Assembly: GCA_024644145.1 (NCBI GenBank)
Contig: JAHELO010000011.1
Span: forward strand, 1 to 13,488
From: Christiangramia sp.
Lineage (GTDB): Bacteria > Bacteroidota > Bacteroidia > Flavobacteriales > Flavobacteriaceae
Direction: 5' to 3'
DNA length: 13,488 nt
The position numbers and the translations under genes were made by a program. The first letter of the stretch is position 1; each line of letters opens with the position of its first letter. The notes under the pieces were generated by a model that was given only the letters and a program-made list of their open reading frames with translations, did no database searches and was not told where the DNA came from. This document shows positions 1 through 7,116 of this stretch, piece by piece.

Positions 1-292
1 CTCCAGCCTTAAGCGTAGGTAATTGTTCTTTAACCTTAAAATGAGGCCACCCTTCTTCATCATAATAATCGAATTCATAATAACCATAAGGCTCCAGCAG
101 GGTACAAATTGCAATATGCATTAGGTCCAGCTTATGGTCCTTCTTATATCTACGGTGCGGCTGCCCCAGCTCTTGCACTCCAATAAGGTAAATTATAGCA
201 TCCAGTTCCATTAATTCACCATCTGCAAATTGATCAGAAAGTTTTTTCTGAACTATATTCCATCTTTCTTTTAGTTGTTCATCTCTTGCCAT
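1..292 (-). CDS. Conserved-looking protein of unknown function, C-terminus cut by window edge
   Basis: This open frame starts at an ATG (complement of 290-292) and runs without a stop off the left edge, so only the first 97 residues are seen. The product begins MARDEQLKERW and is soluble and charged, with no signal peptide or membrane segment. Visible stretches include DAIIYLIGVQELGQ (about residues 31-44), a run of basic residues (PHRRYKKDHK), LDLMHIAICTLLEPYGYYEF and a closing LPTLKAG. I recall similar short hypothetical proteins of roughly 125 residues in Flavobacteriaceae, but I know of no function. It is divergent from the CvpA gene, and a TAnnTTTG box lies four bases before its ATG. The steady codon use and the well-placed start make it a real gene; the role is unknown. 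Confidence 0.75.
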   Translation of the reverse strand, partial: MARDEQLKERWNIVQKKLSDQFADGELMELDAIIYLIGVQELGQPHRRYKKDHKLDLMHIAICTLLEPYGYYEFDYYDEEGWPHFKVKEQLPTLKAG

Positions 293-296
293 AGGG

Positions 297-333
297 CAAA
301 GATACCATCTAGATTTTATAATTATTATATTTG
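297..333. promoter_or_regulatory. Divergent pair of TAnnTTTG -7-like boxes
   Basis: The 45-bp gap between the two divergent genes carries TATCTTTG on the minus strand (complement of 297-304) and TATATTTG on the plus strand (326-333). Both match the Bacteroidota -7 consensus TAnnTTTG. Each box ends only four bases before the ATG of the gene it faces. Transcription starting at the usual distance would give almost no 5' leader. No convincing TTG/TTTG -33 element is seen at the expected 19-21 bp upstream of either box, and the region is AT-rich, so chance matches are possible. Confidence 0.4.
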
Positions 334-337
334 ATTT

Positions 338-868
338 ATGAATACTGTGGATATTATCTTAAGCCTTGTGCTCCTTTACGGACTGGTGCGTGGCTTCTTC
401 AGAGGTCTTCTGGCCGAGCTCGCATCTTTAGTAGGAATCGTGGCAGGTATCTATGGCGCGATCCATCTTTCTCATTTCTTCGGAGATTTTTTATCAACAC
501 AGGTAGACTGGAAACCACAGTACATTAATCTCATAAGTTTTGCGGTGACTTTCGTTATAATCGTGGTCCTCGTATCTCTTGTAGGCAAGATGTTAACCAA
601 AGTAGCGGCTTTTGCAGCACTGGGAATCGTCAATAAACTATTTGGCGGAGTATTCGGAATGCTAAAAAGCGCCTTTGTGGCGAGTGTGATCATCATGTTT
701 TTTAAGGCTACCAATGAACAGATAGAAATTGTTCAGAAAGAAACCCTTGAGGAATCTATTCTTTATGATCCCGTAGAAAGTATTGCACCGGTACTATTAC
801 CTTCGATTATTAAACAAGTAAAAGAGCGGGATCTGCTTAACAATGATGAAGAAGAAGAATTTTCCTAG
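338..868 (+). CDS. CvpA family inner-membrane protein
   Basis: The 176-residue product fits the CvpA (colicin V production) family. It has four hydrophobic segments at about residues 4-20, 26-44, 63-83 and 101-121, the early motif GLVRGFFRGLLAELASLVG (about 15-33) typical of the family, and an acidic, soluble C-terminal tail ending DEEEEFS. CvpA proteins are small inner-membrane proteins; in other bacteria they have been tied to colicin V export, envelope stress and bile resistance, but their molecular activity is unknown. The ATG at 338 gives the full expected N-terminus and sits just after a TAnnTTTG box. This is the only plus-strand gene in the window, and it converges on the carbonic anhydrase gene with a hairpin between them. 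Length and topology are normal for the family. Confidence 0.88.
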   Translation: MNTVDIILSLVLLYGLVRGFFRGLLAELASLVGIVAGIYGAIHLSHFFGDFLSTQVDWKPQYINLISFAVTFVIIVVLVSLVGKMLTKVAAFAALGIVNKLFGGVFGMLKSAFVASVIIMFFKATNEQIEIVQKETLEESILYDPVESIAPVLLPSIIKQVKERDLLNNDEEEEFS

Positions 869-913
869 AAAAAATCTGCCGGTAAGTCATCATAAAATAA
901 CTCCCCGGCAGAT
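869..913. terminator. Hairpin terminator between convergent cvpA and carbonic anhydrase genes
   Basis: A perfect 9-bp inverted repeat, ATCTGCCGG (874-882) and CCGGCAGAT (905-913), is separated by a 22-nt loop. Read on the minus strand it is followed at once by a run of six T (complement of 869-874), the usual form of a Rho-independent terminator, about 30 bases after the carbonic anhydrase stop. On the plus strand it directly follows the cvpA stop codon (866-868) with an A-run before it. The 3' side there is not T-rich, so termination in that direction is less certain. The loop is longer than usual. Confidence 0.72.
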
Positions 914-943
914 CAATATACAGGTTGATAATTAGAATTGCGC

Positions 944-1567
944 TTACAATAATCTAACTTTTCCGGTACTAATAGAATAGATACCTCCAACCATTTTTAT
1001 TTCTCCCTTATCTTCCATTTCCTTAAGAATGGGACTCTTTTCTCTTATCCTGTCTAATGTAAGCCTGACATTTGTTTCCACAACACCCGAAACGAAAGAA
1101 TCATTTTTAGAGTTTCTTTCACCTTCAGTTTTTGTAGCCTCAACTGCTGGCTTTATATTCTCAAGCAAGTGAGTAATATTTCCAAGCTCTACATGATCAC
1201 ATGCAGCTTTAACTGCTCCGCAACCTTCGTGACCAAGTACCATTAGCAATTTACTTCCGGCAACTTTGCATGAATACTCCATACTTCCCAGAATATCTGT
1301 ATTCTCAAAATTTCCTGCCACACGTGCAACGAAAATATCACCAACACCCTGATCAAATACGGTTTCTACACCAACGCGGGAATCAATACATCCCAAAACC
1401 ACTGCTTTTGGCCATTGCCCTCCACTGGTCTTTTGAACCTGAGAAGCATAATCTCTCTGATGCATCTTATTACCGGTAAATCTCTCGTTACCTTCCATAA
1501 GATCCTTTAATACCGCATCTGGGTTTAATTGTGATTGTTTGTCCTTATCAATTATATCTGTAATCAT
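944..1567 (-). CDS. Beta-class carbonic anhydrase
   Basis: The 207-residue product is a zinc enzyme that interconverts CO2 and bicarbonate in the cytoplasm. It carries the beta-class signature C60-x-D62-S-R64 (GCIDSRVGVE) and H113-x-x-C116 (GHEGCGAVKA): C60, H113 and C116 are the expected zinc ligands, with D62 and R64 as the catalytic dyad. No signal peptide is visible; the N-terminus (MITDIIDKDKQ) is soluble. The length is normal for the family. The gene lies 46 nt downstream of the SulP transporter gene on the same strand and so is probably cotranscribed with it. That pairing suggests trapping or supply of bicarbonate. The gene is followed by the shared hairpin terminator. The start ATG is the natural one, and no alternative in-frame start gives a better N-terminus. 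Confidence 0.95.
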   Translation of the reverse strand: MITDIIDKDKQSQLNPDAVLKDLMEGNERFTGNKMHQRDYASQVQKTSGGQWPKAVVLGCIDSRVGVETVFDQGVGDIFVARVAGNFENTDILGSMEYSCKVAGSKLLMVLGHEGCGAVKAACDHVELGNITHLLENIKPAVEATKTEGERNSKNDSFVSGVVETNVRLTLDRIREKSPILKEMEDKGEIKMVGGIYSISTGKVRLL

Positions 1568-1613
1568 AATGTTTTGAATTAAAATTAATATATCGTTTTC
1601 TATAGATTATTAT

Positions 1614-3191
1614 CTAAGCGGGAGTTTTATCCAATTTAAAAAAGCCTGCATAACTATCTGGATTTTCAGCAGTTCCTCGCTCAGAAATTATTGTAATATG
1701 TATGTTTCTTTCCTCAGCTTTAATCTTGAAATCATCAAGGATCTCAATGATATCGTTATCCAGATATCTTGTTTGCCTAACATCCATAATAAGTTTCGAA
1801 TTCTCCTCCAGGTTATTAAGCTCTTTTAGAATCGCACCTTTGTTAATAAAGGTTACTTCTTCTGCAAGTCTCATTTTAACGGTTTTCCCACCATTCTGGA
1901 TGTCCTCGATATGCAAAAAGTGTGAATTCTGGTAACTCTTTATTAGAACTACAAAGATTCCTATAACCAATCCTAGGCTAATACCAATAAGAAGGTCTCC
2001 AAAAACAATACCTACAATAGTTACAATAAAAGGAAGAAATTGCTTCCATCCAGCCTGATACATTTGTTTGAAAAGTCCGGGTTTCGCAAGTTTATAACCA
2101 ACGAGGAATAATACCGCAGCTAGTACTGAAAGTGGAATTAGGTTAAGGACCTTTGGAATAATGATCACTGAGATCAACAATAAAAAACCGTGGATTATCG
2201 CTGAAAGCTTTGTCTGCCCACCAGACTGAACATTGGCAGAACTACGTACGATCACCTGAGTTACCGGAAGCCCACCAATTAATCCTGAAACCATATTACC
2301 GGTTCCCTGAGCAAAAAGCTCTCTGTTGGTAGGAGTAGTTCTTTTATGCGGATCTAATTTATCTATCGCTTCTACAGATAGCAAGGTTTCAAGACTTGCA
2401 ACCAATGCAATTGTAAATGCCGTAATCCATATACTTGGATCCCAGATCATCTTGAACGATGGAAAGGTGAATTGCCCAAGGAAGCTATCAAAACTATCCG
2501 GCACCGGTACATTTACAAGATTTTGATTTGCGATCTCAAGTGAAGTGTCTTTGGTTAAAACGTAAAATATAATACCAACTACCACTGCTACTAAAGGCCC
2601 CTGAATTAGCTTAAAGATCTTGCCTTTCTTAGATAGCACGGCTTCCCATAGAATAAGGATAGCCATACCAACAAAAGCGATAATCGTAGCTCCCGGGCTT
2701 ATATAATTGAACATATTGAAAATCTGGCTGAACGTATTTTCACCATCTACCTGAAAAAATGCCCAGTCGCCCTGAGGACTGTTATCATAACCAAAAAAGT
2801 GAGGAATTTGTTTAAGGATAATGATTATACCAATACCCGTTAGCATTCCCTTTATTACAGAACTCGGAAAATAATAACCAATGATACCTGCCTTAAGAAC
2901 ACCAAATAGAATCTGCATACCCCCTGCCAGAACTACGGCCAGAAGAAAATTTTCATAGCTTCCAAGACTCGCGATAGCGGCAAGTACAATTGCAGCAAGA
3001 CCAGCGGCAGGACCACTTACTCCAAGACTGGCACCACTCATGGAGCCTACAACTACACCACCAACGATACCGGCGATAAGTCCTGAAAATAATGGTGCTC
3101 CACTTGCCAATGCAATTCCAAGACACAGAGGCAGTGCTACAAAAAATACGACAACACTTGCCGGAAAATCTTTATTTAAATGTTTAAACAT
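1614..3191 (-). CDS. SulP family anion (probably bicarbonate) transporter
   Basis: The 525-residue product is a SulP/SLC26-type inner-membrane transporter. Residues about 10-418 form the hydrophobic core, starting with the family's early helices (ASVVVFFVALPLCLGIALAS) and the GVSGPAAG motif (57-64), and including SVEAIDKLD and LIGGLPVTQVIVRSSAN, which read like the conserved SulP segments. The C-terminal 107 residues are soluble and resemble a shortened STAS domain (about 430-510, with LIMDVRQTRYLDNDIIEIL). SulP proteins move sulfate, bicarbonate or dicarboxylates; the carbonic anhydrase gene 46 nt downstream favours bicarbonate uptake of the BicA kind, but the substrate cannot be read from sequence. 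No sulfur-assimilation genes are nearby. The ATG start gives a short cytoplasmic N-terminus typical of the family. Confidence 0.92.
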   Translation of the reverse strand: MFKHLNKDFPASVVVFFVALPLCLGIALASGAPLFSGLIAGIVGGVVVGSMSGASLGVSGPAAGLAAIVLAAIASLGSYENFLLAVVLAGGMQILFGVLKAGIIGYYFPSSVIKGMLTGIGIIIILKQIPHFFGYDNSPQGDWAFFQVDGENTFSQIFNMFNYISPGATIIAFVGMAILILWEAVLSKKGKIFKLIQGPLVAVVVGIIFYVLTKDTSLEIANQNLVNVPVPDSFDSFLGQFTFPSFKMIWDPSIWITAFTIALVASLETLLSVEAIDKLDPHKRTTPTNRELFAQGTGNMVSGLIGGLPVTQVIVRSSANVQSGGQTKLSAIIHGFLLLISVIIIPKVLNLIPLSVLAAVLFLVGYKLAKPGLFKQMYQAGWKQFLPFIVTIVGIVFGDLLIGISLGLVIGIFVVLIKSYQNSHFLHIEDIQNGGKTVKMRLAEEVTFINKGAILKELNNLEENSKLIMDVRQTRYLDNDIIEILDDFKIKAEERNIHITIISERGTAENPDSYAGFFKLDKTPA

Positions 3192-3207
3192 AATACAATA
3201 ATTTACA

Positions 3208-3275
3208 CGGGAACTAGGCTCCCGGTTATTTCATTTTAGAAATTAGTTTGAATAAGGCCACTAATTTATAGGCCT
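3208..3275. promoter_or_regulatory. Cluster of short inverted repeats in the leader of the SulP gene
   Basis: The 125-nt gap between the small gene and the SulP gene holds three short inverted repeats: CGGGA/TCCCG (3208-3212 and 3220-3224), AAATTAG/CTAATTT (3240-3246 and 3261-3267), and AGGCC/GGCCT (3255-3259 and 3271-3275). The last two overlap and so could not form together. No exact TAnnTTTG box is present here. The repeats may be an operator or RNA structure upstream of SulP, or chance. Confidence 0.25.
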
Positions 3276-3316
3276 CCAGTTCAGCTATCTGACCTGAAAA
3301 AATAGAACGGAACGTA

Positions 3317-3607
3317 TTATGATGTTTTTGGCGGAGGAGAGCTAATGCTCAGAAAAACTTTGTAGACATTTTCTTTATAATAATGGCCACCCAGCTTTCT
3401 GTTTTGAAGGAAATGTATGCTTTCATAATTAGAATCCAGCTGTTCCATGGTATATTCAAAACTAATCTGGTTCTTAGAAGAACTTTCCTCCTCGTTCACA
3501 TTATAGGCAATGGATATATCTACATTCCTATCTATTAATGCAACGATAGTAGGTGTAAAGAGGAACAGGATAAAAATCAGTCCAAGTATGTAAGAGCATA
3601 ACTTCAC
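3317..3607 (-). CDS. Small membrane-anchored protein of unknown function, non-ATG start
   Basis: The frame has no usable ATG. An in-frame TAA lies at 3662-3664, and the only early starts are TTG at 3631 (104 residues) and GTG at 3607 (96 residues, chosen here). With the GTG start the product is one N-terminal hydrophobic segment (KLCSYILGLIFILFLFTPTI) followed by about 65 mostly polar residues. These include an acidic/serine patch (NEEESSSKNQ) and a C-terminal ISSPPPKTS. I recall similar short Flavobacteriaceae proteins with LFTPTIV and a terminal SPPP motif, but no function is known. A TAnnTTTG box five bases before the GTG supports that start. The gene sits 53 nt after batE by the TTG start, or 77 nt by the GTG, and 125 nt before the SulP gene. 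It could be an accessory to the transporter. Existence is likely; the exact start is uncertain. Confidence 0.6.
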   Translation of the reverse strand: MKLCSYILGLIFILFLFTPTIVALIDRNVDISIAYNVNEEESSSKNQISFEYTMEQLDSNYESIHFLQNRKLGGHYYKENVYKVFLSISSPPPKTS

Positions 3608-3612
3608 GGGCG

Positions 3613-3620
3613 CAAAAATA
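3613..3620 (-). promoter_or_regulatory. TAnnTTTG -7-like box before the small gene
   Basis: On the minus strand this site reads TATTTTTG and matches the Bacteroidota -7 consensus. It lies five bases upstream of the GTG start at 3607 and downstream of the alternative TTG start at 3631. If it is used, the TTG start would lie outside the transcript and the message would be nearly leaderless. No clear -33 TTG is seen at the expected spacing, so confidence is low. Confidence 0.35.
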
Positions 3621-3684
3621 GATATTTTCAAGGAATAAGAGGACTGACTGTCATTCGAATTTTAACAGACTCTATCAGAAAATC

Positions 3685-4434
3685 CTATAGACTTCTGATA
3701 TCCTGAGACTTTATCCACCCTTGAGCACCATTTTCGAGTTCTATTTTAGACCATTCCTGAAAGACTTCCAGTACTTTTGCCTTTGTACCCTCATGCAATT
3801 CAAAACTACTTTCGCCTCTTAAATTAGGCTCATCCCTTACCCCTGCTTCTTCGCTAAAGACAATGGCGTATTGGTTATTTTCTATAAAAGATTTCTGCTG
3901 AAAAGCAAAGACAATTGATAATACACAAAGTAAAACCGAAAGAATTGCACCTCCAAAATAGATCCTTTTATGAAGCGATCTTAACGAGAAGTAGTAAAGG
4001 AGGAACAGGCTAACAAAAAGAACTGAAAAACCTATGGCTAACCACGCCCAGGCATTATAACTGAAAATTGATATTATACTGTTCACCCACTCATTCCAGC
4101 CGGTTCTTTCAACTGCCGGAATATCATCTATCGCCATATTCCTCGCAAACTCGATATTATTCAGAATATCTTCATCCCCGGGCGCCAGCTGTAAAGCCTT
4201 TTCATAATAAAAGATGCTTGGTGCGATGTTATTCAATTTATAATGAGCATTCCCCAGATTATAATATAATGCAGCCGAAGTTTCTCCATTTTCAAGGATT
4301 CTTTCATACGCGGTTACGGCAGCCTCGTAGTCGCCTTTCTGGTATGCGAGATTGGCTTCCTCAAAAATATCTCCATTTTGAGAGACCGCGCTTATTCCCA
4401 GTAATAACGTAAAAAATAAGATCAACTTTTTCAT
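3685..4434 (-). CDS. batE: BatE: TPR and SH3-like membrane protein of the aerotolerance operon
   Basis: The 249-residue product starts with a signal peptide (about 1-18, MKKLILFFTLLLGISAVSQ). TPR repeats follow at about 22-88 (AYQKGDYEAAVTAYERIL; LYYNLGNAHYKLNN), then two membrane helices (about 128-149 and 159-178) and a C-terminal SH3-like domain (about 188-247, with AGVRDEPNLRGESSFELHEG and GWIKSQDI). This is the standard BatE layout. TPRs and SH3-like domains bind proteins or peptidoglycan, so it probably acts as an envelope scaffold in the Bat complex; the direct partner is unknown. The ATG is one base after the batD stop codon, which indicates translational coupling. It is the last recognisable bat gene. 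No clear hairpin terminator follows, so read-through into the small gene is possible. Confidence 0.88.
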   Translation of the reverse strand: MKKLILFFTLLLGISAVSQNGDIFEEANLAYQKGDYEAAVTAYERILENGETSAALYYNLGNAHYKLNNIAPSIFYYEKALQLAPGDEDILNNIEFARNMAIDDIPAVERTGWNEWVNSIISIFSYNAWAWLAIGFSVLFVSLFLLYYFSLRSLHKRIYFGGAILSVLLCVLSIVFAFQQKSFIENNQYAIVFSEEAGVRDEPNLRGESSFELHEGTKAKVLEVFQEWSKIELENGAQGWIKSQDIRSL

Positions 4435-4435
4435 A

Positions 4436-6193
4436 CTACAATTGTTTATCCAGAGTTGAAATTACACTTACTGCTTTCTCATAATCCTGTTGCATGGCGT
4501 CTGAAGATGCAGGAGTATACCTGGCAAATTCACAACTTTCAAGTAGTGAAATAAAAGAAGCATTTGTTTGATCATCTACACCTTTTTCTCGCAACAGAGC
4601 GTCAATGCGATCCTTGCTCATTTCGCTGGTCTGGATGTTAAGCTTTGCCTTTAAGTAATTGTGCATAGATCTTTCCAGGGATAAATAGAATTCTTTCTGA
4701 TCTCCCAGATTTCTTTTTGCTTCAGATAAATATTTCCTGGCCAGCTTATCAGCCTTACGAATGCGATTTCCTTTAATATCATTCGCTCGTTCCTCTCGTT
4801 TTTTCCCGAATAGAATAAAAAGCGGAATCGCCGCTAGCGGCAGTACCAGCGCTCCCCAGAAGGCTACAGAACCCAGAAAACTTTCGGAATATATAGGATT
4901 AAGATCAGTCTTAAGCTTTATAAACCTGAACTGGTTACCGTTTACAGCAATGGTTTGTTTATTCACACCAGACATACCCGATGGTTCATTACCAGCCAAA
5001 GGACCACTTTTTACGTTGATCAAAAGTTCTTTAGAATTGAGTGTCTTATAGGTTCCGGTGGCCAGGTCAAAATAAGAGAACGAAAGGGCCGGGATAGGGT
5101 ATTTCCCCTGCCGCGTAGGCACTATCGTATAAGTTTGGGAGATACTCCCCTGCATGCCACTCAAGTTGGTGCTAACATTTTCCCGGCGTTCCGGGTCATA
5201 CATCTCCAGGGAAGAAGGAGCGGTAAGTTCTGGCAGATCGAATAATTTGAGGTTTCCATTTCCTCTAATTTCAACTTTCGCCTGCAAACTTTCCCCTGCA
5301 TTCAATTCACTTTTACTGGTAGTAACATTCAAATCAAATTTTCCAACTGCTCCCGTGAAATCGGCTGGTTTACCGTCAGGCAACGGTTTTACATTGATCT
5401 TTTTATTATTGGCTGCAACGGTTTTATTAACTGTTTTGTATATCCTGCTGCCAAAAATATCCCTTCTTTCACTGGGAACATCAACGGCTATAGACAGGGT
5501 TAAAGGCTCTATATTCAGCTCCCCCGTTTTTTGTGGATATAGAATTGTTTTTCTTAATACTACATAGCGGTATGGCTCTCCGTCATATTCACCATTTTCT
5601 ACCCTTAGTTGCTGGATATCTATACTCTGGCTCCAGAAATCATTATATTTTGGGCTATCAAGTTCCCTCCAGTTACTTACGCTAATCCGCGGGCTTACAT
5701 ATAACTTATAGACCACGGTAATAGCTTCATTCAGGTACGGATTGGCTTTAGATACTTCAGCCACCAGATGAAGATTATCTTCAGCGATCATTTCGGTGCT
5801 GTCCCCGTCTTTTGGCTTATCTACCGCAGAAGTAATTTCAACTTTTAAAGGGGAGGTTTTATAAGTCTTATCGTCTATGATGATCTCGGCCTGTCCTATA
5901 GTGAGATTTCCTTTCTTCTTAGGCTGAAGATAAAAACTATAGGTTTTGGAATATTCCATCTTTCCGTTGATAAAGCTTGTGCTTATCTTTTGGTTAGGCC
6001 CACCCACAACGGTAAAATTTTCGAAAGATGGCGGGTTAAAATTATCCCCATCTTCGTTCATTTCGAAATCTACTCTTAGCCGTTCGTTAATTCCCAGCTT
6101 TTCCCTGCTCACCTTAGCTTCAAACCTTACCTGGGCCTGAATTATACCGGAGGCACACAATAAAAAACTTAAAATTAAATACTTCAATTTCAT
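4436..6193 (-). CDS. batD: BatD: membrane-anchored aerotolerance protein
   Basis: The 585-residue product matches the BatD (oxygen tolerance) family. It has a signal peptide (1-20, ending GIIQA before QVRFEA), a long periplasmic region of beta-rich, Ig-like segments (about 21-440) and one membrane helix (about 442-462). A helical, charged cytoplasmic tail of about 120 residues follows, containing EFYLSLERSMHNYLKAKL and LLESCEFARYTPAS. BatD proteins belong to the Bat system first linked to aerotolerance in Bacteroides fragilis; they are thought to join periplasmic events to the cytoplasmic ATPase and VWA proteins, but the biochemistry is unknown. The gene lies 50 nt after batC, the only sizeable gap inside the batA-batE run. 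The tail closely parallels residues 196-310 of the 548-residue protein encoded upstream in the same operon. Confidence 0.9.
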   Translation of the reverse strand: MKLKYLILSFLLCASGIIQAQVRFEAKVSREKLGINERLRVDFEMNEDGDNFNPPSFENFTVVGGPNQKISTSFINGKMEYSKTYSFYLQPKKKGNLTIGQAEIIIDDKTYKTSPLKVEITSAVDKPKDGDSTEMIAEDNLHLVAEVSKANPYLNEAITVVYKLYVSPRISVSNWRELDSPKYNDFWSQSIDIQQLRVENGEYDGEPYRYVVLRKTILYPQKTGELNIEPLTLSIAVDVPSERRDIFGSRIYKTVNKTVAANNKKINVKPLPDGKPADFTGAVGKFDLNVTTSKSELNAGESLQAKVEIRGNGNLKLFDLPELTAPSSLEMYDPERRENVSTNLSGMQGSISQTYTIVPTRQGKYPIPALSFSYFDLATGTYKTLNSKELLINVKSGPLAGNEPSGMSGVNKQTIAVNGNQFRFIKLKTDLNPIYSESFLGSVAFWGALVLPLAAIPLFILFGKKREERANDIKGNRIRKADKLARKYLSEAKRNLGDQKEFYLSLERSMHNYLKAKLNIQTSEMSKDRIDALLREKGVDDQTNASFISLLESCEFARYTPASSDAMQQDYEKAVSVISTLDKQL

Positions 6194-6243
6194 CCTGATC
6201 TATCCTATAAAACGATATTCTGCTGGAAGCTCCTGCAAAAATT

Positions 6244-7116
6244 TTACCAATCTTTATCGGTTTTCAATTTGACAGCTTTTGCTTTTTCAGCATTTATTTT
6301 ATCCTGAACTTTCTTCTCTTCATTGTTCATCGCTTCTAATAAACTCTGAATTTGCTGTGGAGAAAGCTGTCCCTGAGCAGGCCTTTGTTGTTGCTGCTTT
6401 TCCTTTTCTCCGGGCTTCTGGTCTTTCTTATCACCCTCTCCTTTATCTTTTTGCTTGTCTTCGTTCTGCTCTCCCTCTTTTTTATCCTTTTCGTTCTCCC
6501 CTTCGTCTTTCGGTTTCTGATCCTGCTTCTCATCTTCACCACCATCCCCATCTTTATTCTGATCTTTCTCCTGTTGGTCCTGGTTCTTATCCTTATTTTC
6601 CTGATCCTGCTTGTTCTGATCTTTATTCCCGTCCTGGTTTTTCTGTTCCTTTTCAAGCATTTTCTTCGCTAAGGCGAGATTATACCTGGTCTCCTCATCT
6701 GTTGGATCATTTCTAAGCGCATTTTTAAAGGCATCTACTGCAGCCTGATAATTTTTTTGCTGCATAAATGAATTTCCCAGGTTATGATAAATACGATGTT
6801 TTTCTGTTTTTGTTACGGCGATCTCCGCTGCCTGCTTTAAACGCTCCTCTGCATTTAAAGATTTCTCCTTATTATAATACAGGTTACCCATATTATATTT
6901 CGCCACCGTATTGTTAGGATCTTTAGCTATGGCCTTTCGATAGGCGGCCTCAGCGCTGGCGAAATCATCATCAGCCAGGGCCTCCTGAGCCTCAGCAATA
7001 AAATTTTTAGATTCACGCGCCAGTTTTTCAGGTTTATCCTGAGCAAATGCTTCCATCCCGCTAAGGAACAGAAAAACCGAAGTTAATACTGTTATTTTAT
7101 ATCTAATTAGATCCAT
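6244..7116 (-). CDS. batC: BatC: TPR protein with long charged linker
   Basis: From the ATG at 7116 the product has 290 residues: a signal peptide (about 1-26, LTSVFLFLSGMEAFAQ), three or so TPR repeats (about 37-150, e.g. DDDFASAEAAYRKAIAKDPN and NYQAAVDAFKNALRNDPTD), a 95-residue tract made almost only of K, D, E, Q, N and G (about 156-250), and a conserved-looking end (LSPQQIQSLLEAMNNEEKKV ... KTDKDW). The TPR part is typical of BatC and likely binds other Bat proteins in the periplasm. An in-frame ATG at 7143 would add nine charged residues before the signal peptide and lengthen the overlap with batB from 14 to 41 nt. I prefer 7116 because it puts the signal peptide at the N-terminus. The charged tract is probably a flexible spacer. 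Confidence 0.85.
   Translation of the reverse strand: MDLIRYKITVLTSVFLFLSGMEAFAQDKPEKLARESKNFIAEAQEALADDDFASAEAAYRKAIAKDPNNTVAKYNMGNLYYNKEKSLNAEERLKQAAEIAVTKTEKHRIYHNLGNSFMQQKNYQAAVDAFKNALRNDPTDEETRYNLALAKKMLEKEQKNQDGNKDQNKQDQENKDKNQDQQEKDQNKDGDGGEDEKQDQKPKDEGENEKDKKEGEQNEDKQKDKGEGDKKDQKPGEKEKQQQQRPAQGQLSPQQIQSLLEAMNNEEKKVQDKINAEKAKAVKLKTDKDW

Noticed and set aside
331..528. A plus-strand frame starting seven bases before cvpA
   Set aside because: It overlaps the cvpA coding region in another frame and has no family features; the CvpA frame has proper helices and length.
6194..6243. Imperfect hairpin in the 50-nt batC-batD gap as an attenuator
   Set aside because: The stem is short with an A-A mismatch and a three-base loop, and no T-run follows; there is not enough to call it.
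6336..6656. A second minus-strand frame in the same batC segment, rich in K and R
   Set aside because: It is a frame-shifted reading of the same repetitive coding tract; batC itself is unbroken in its own frame with TPRs and a signal peptide.
6352..6672. A plus-strand frame coding for a very leucine-rich, apparently membrane-spanning protein, opposite batC
   Set aside because: It is the complement of the purine-rich K/D/E/Q tract of BatC; the hydrophobic reading is a by-product of that composition, with no promoter or homologous look.
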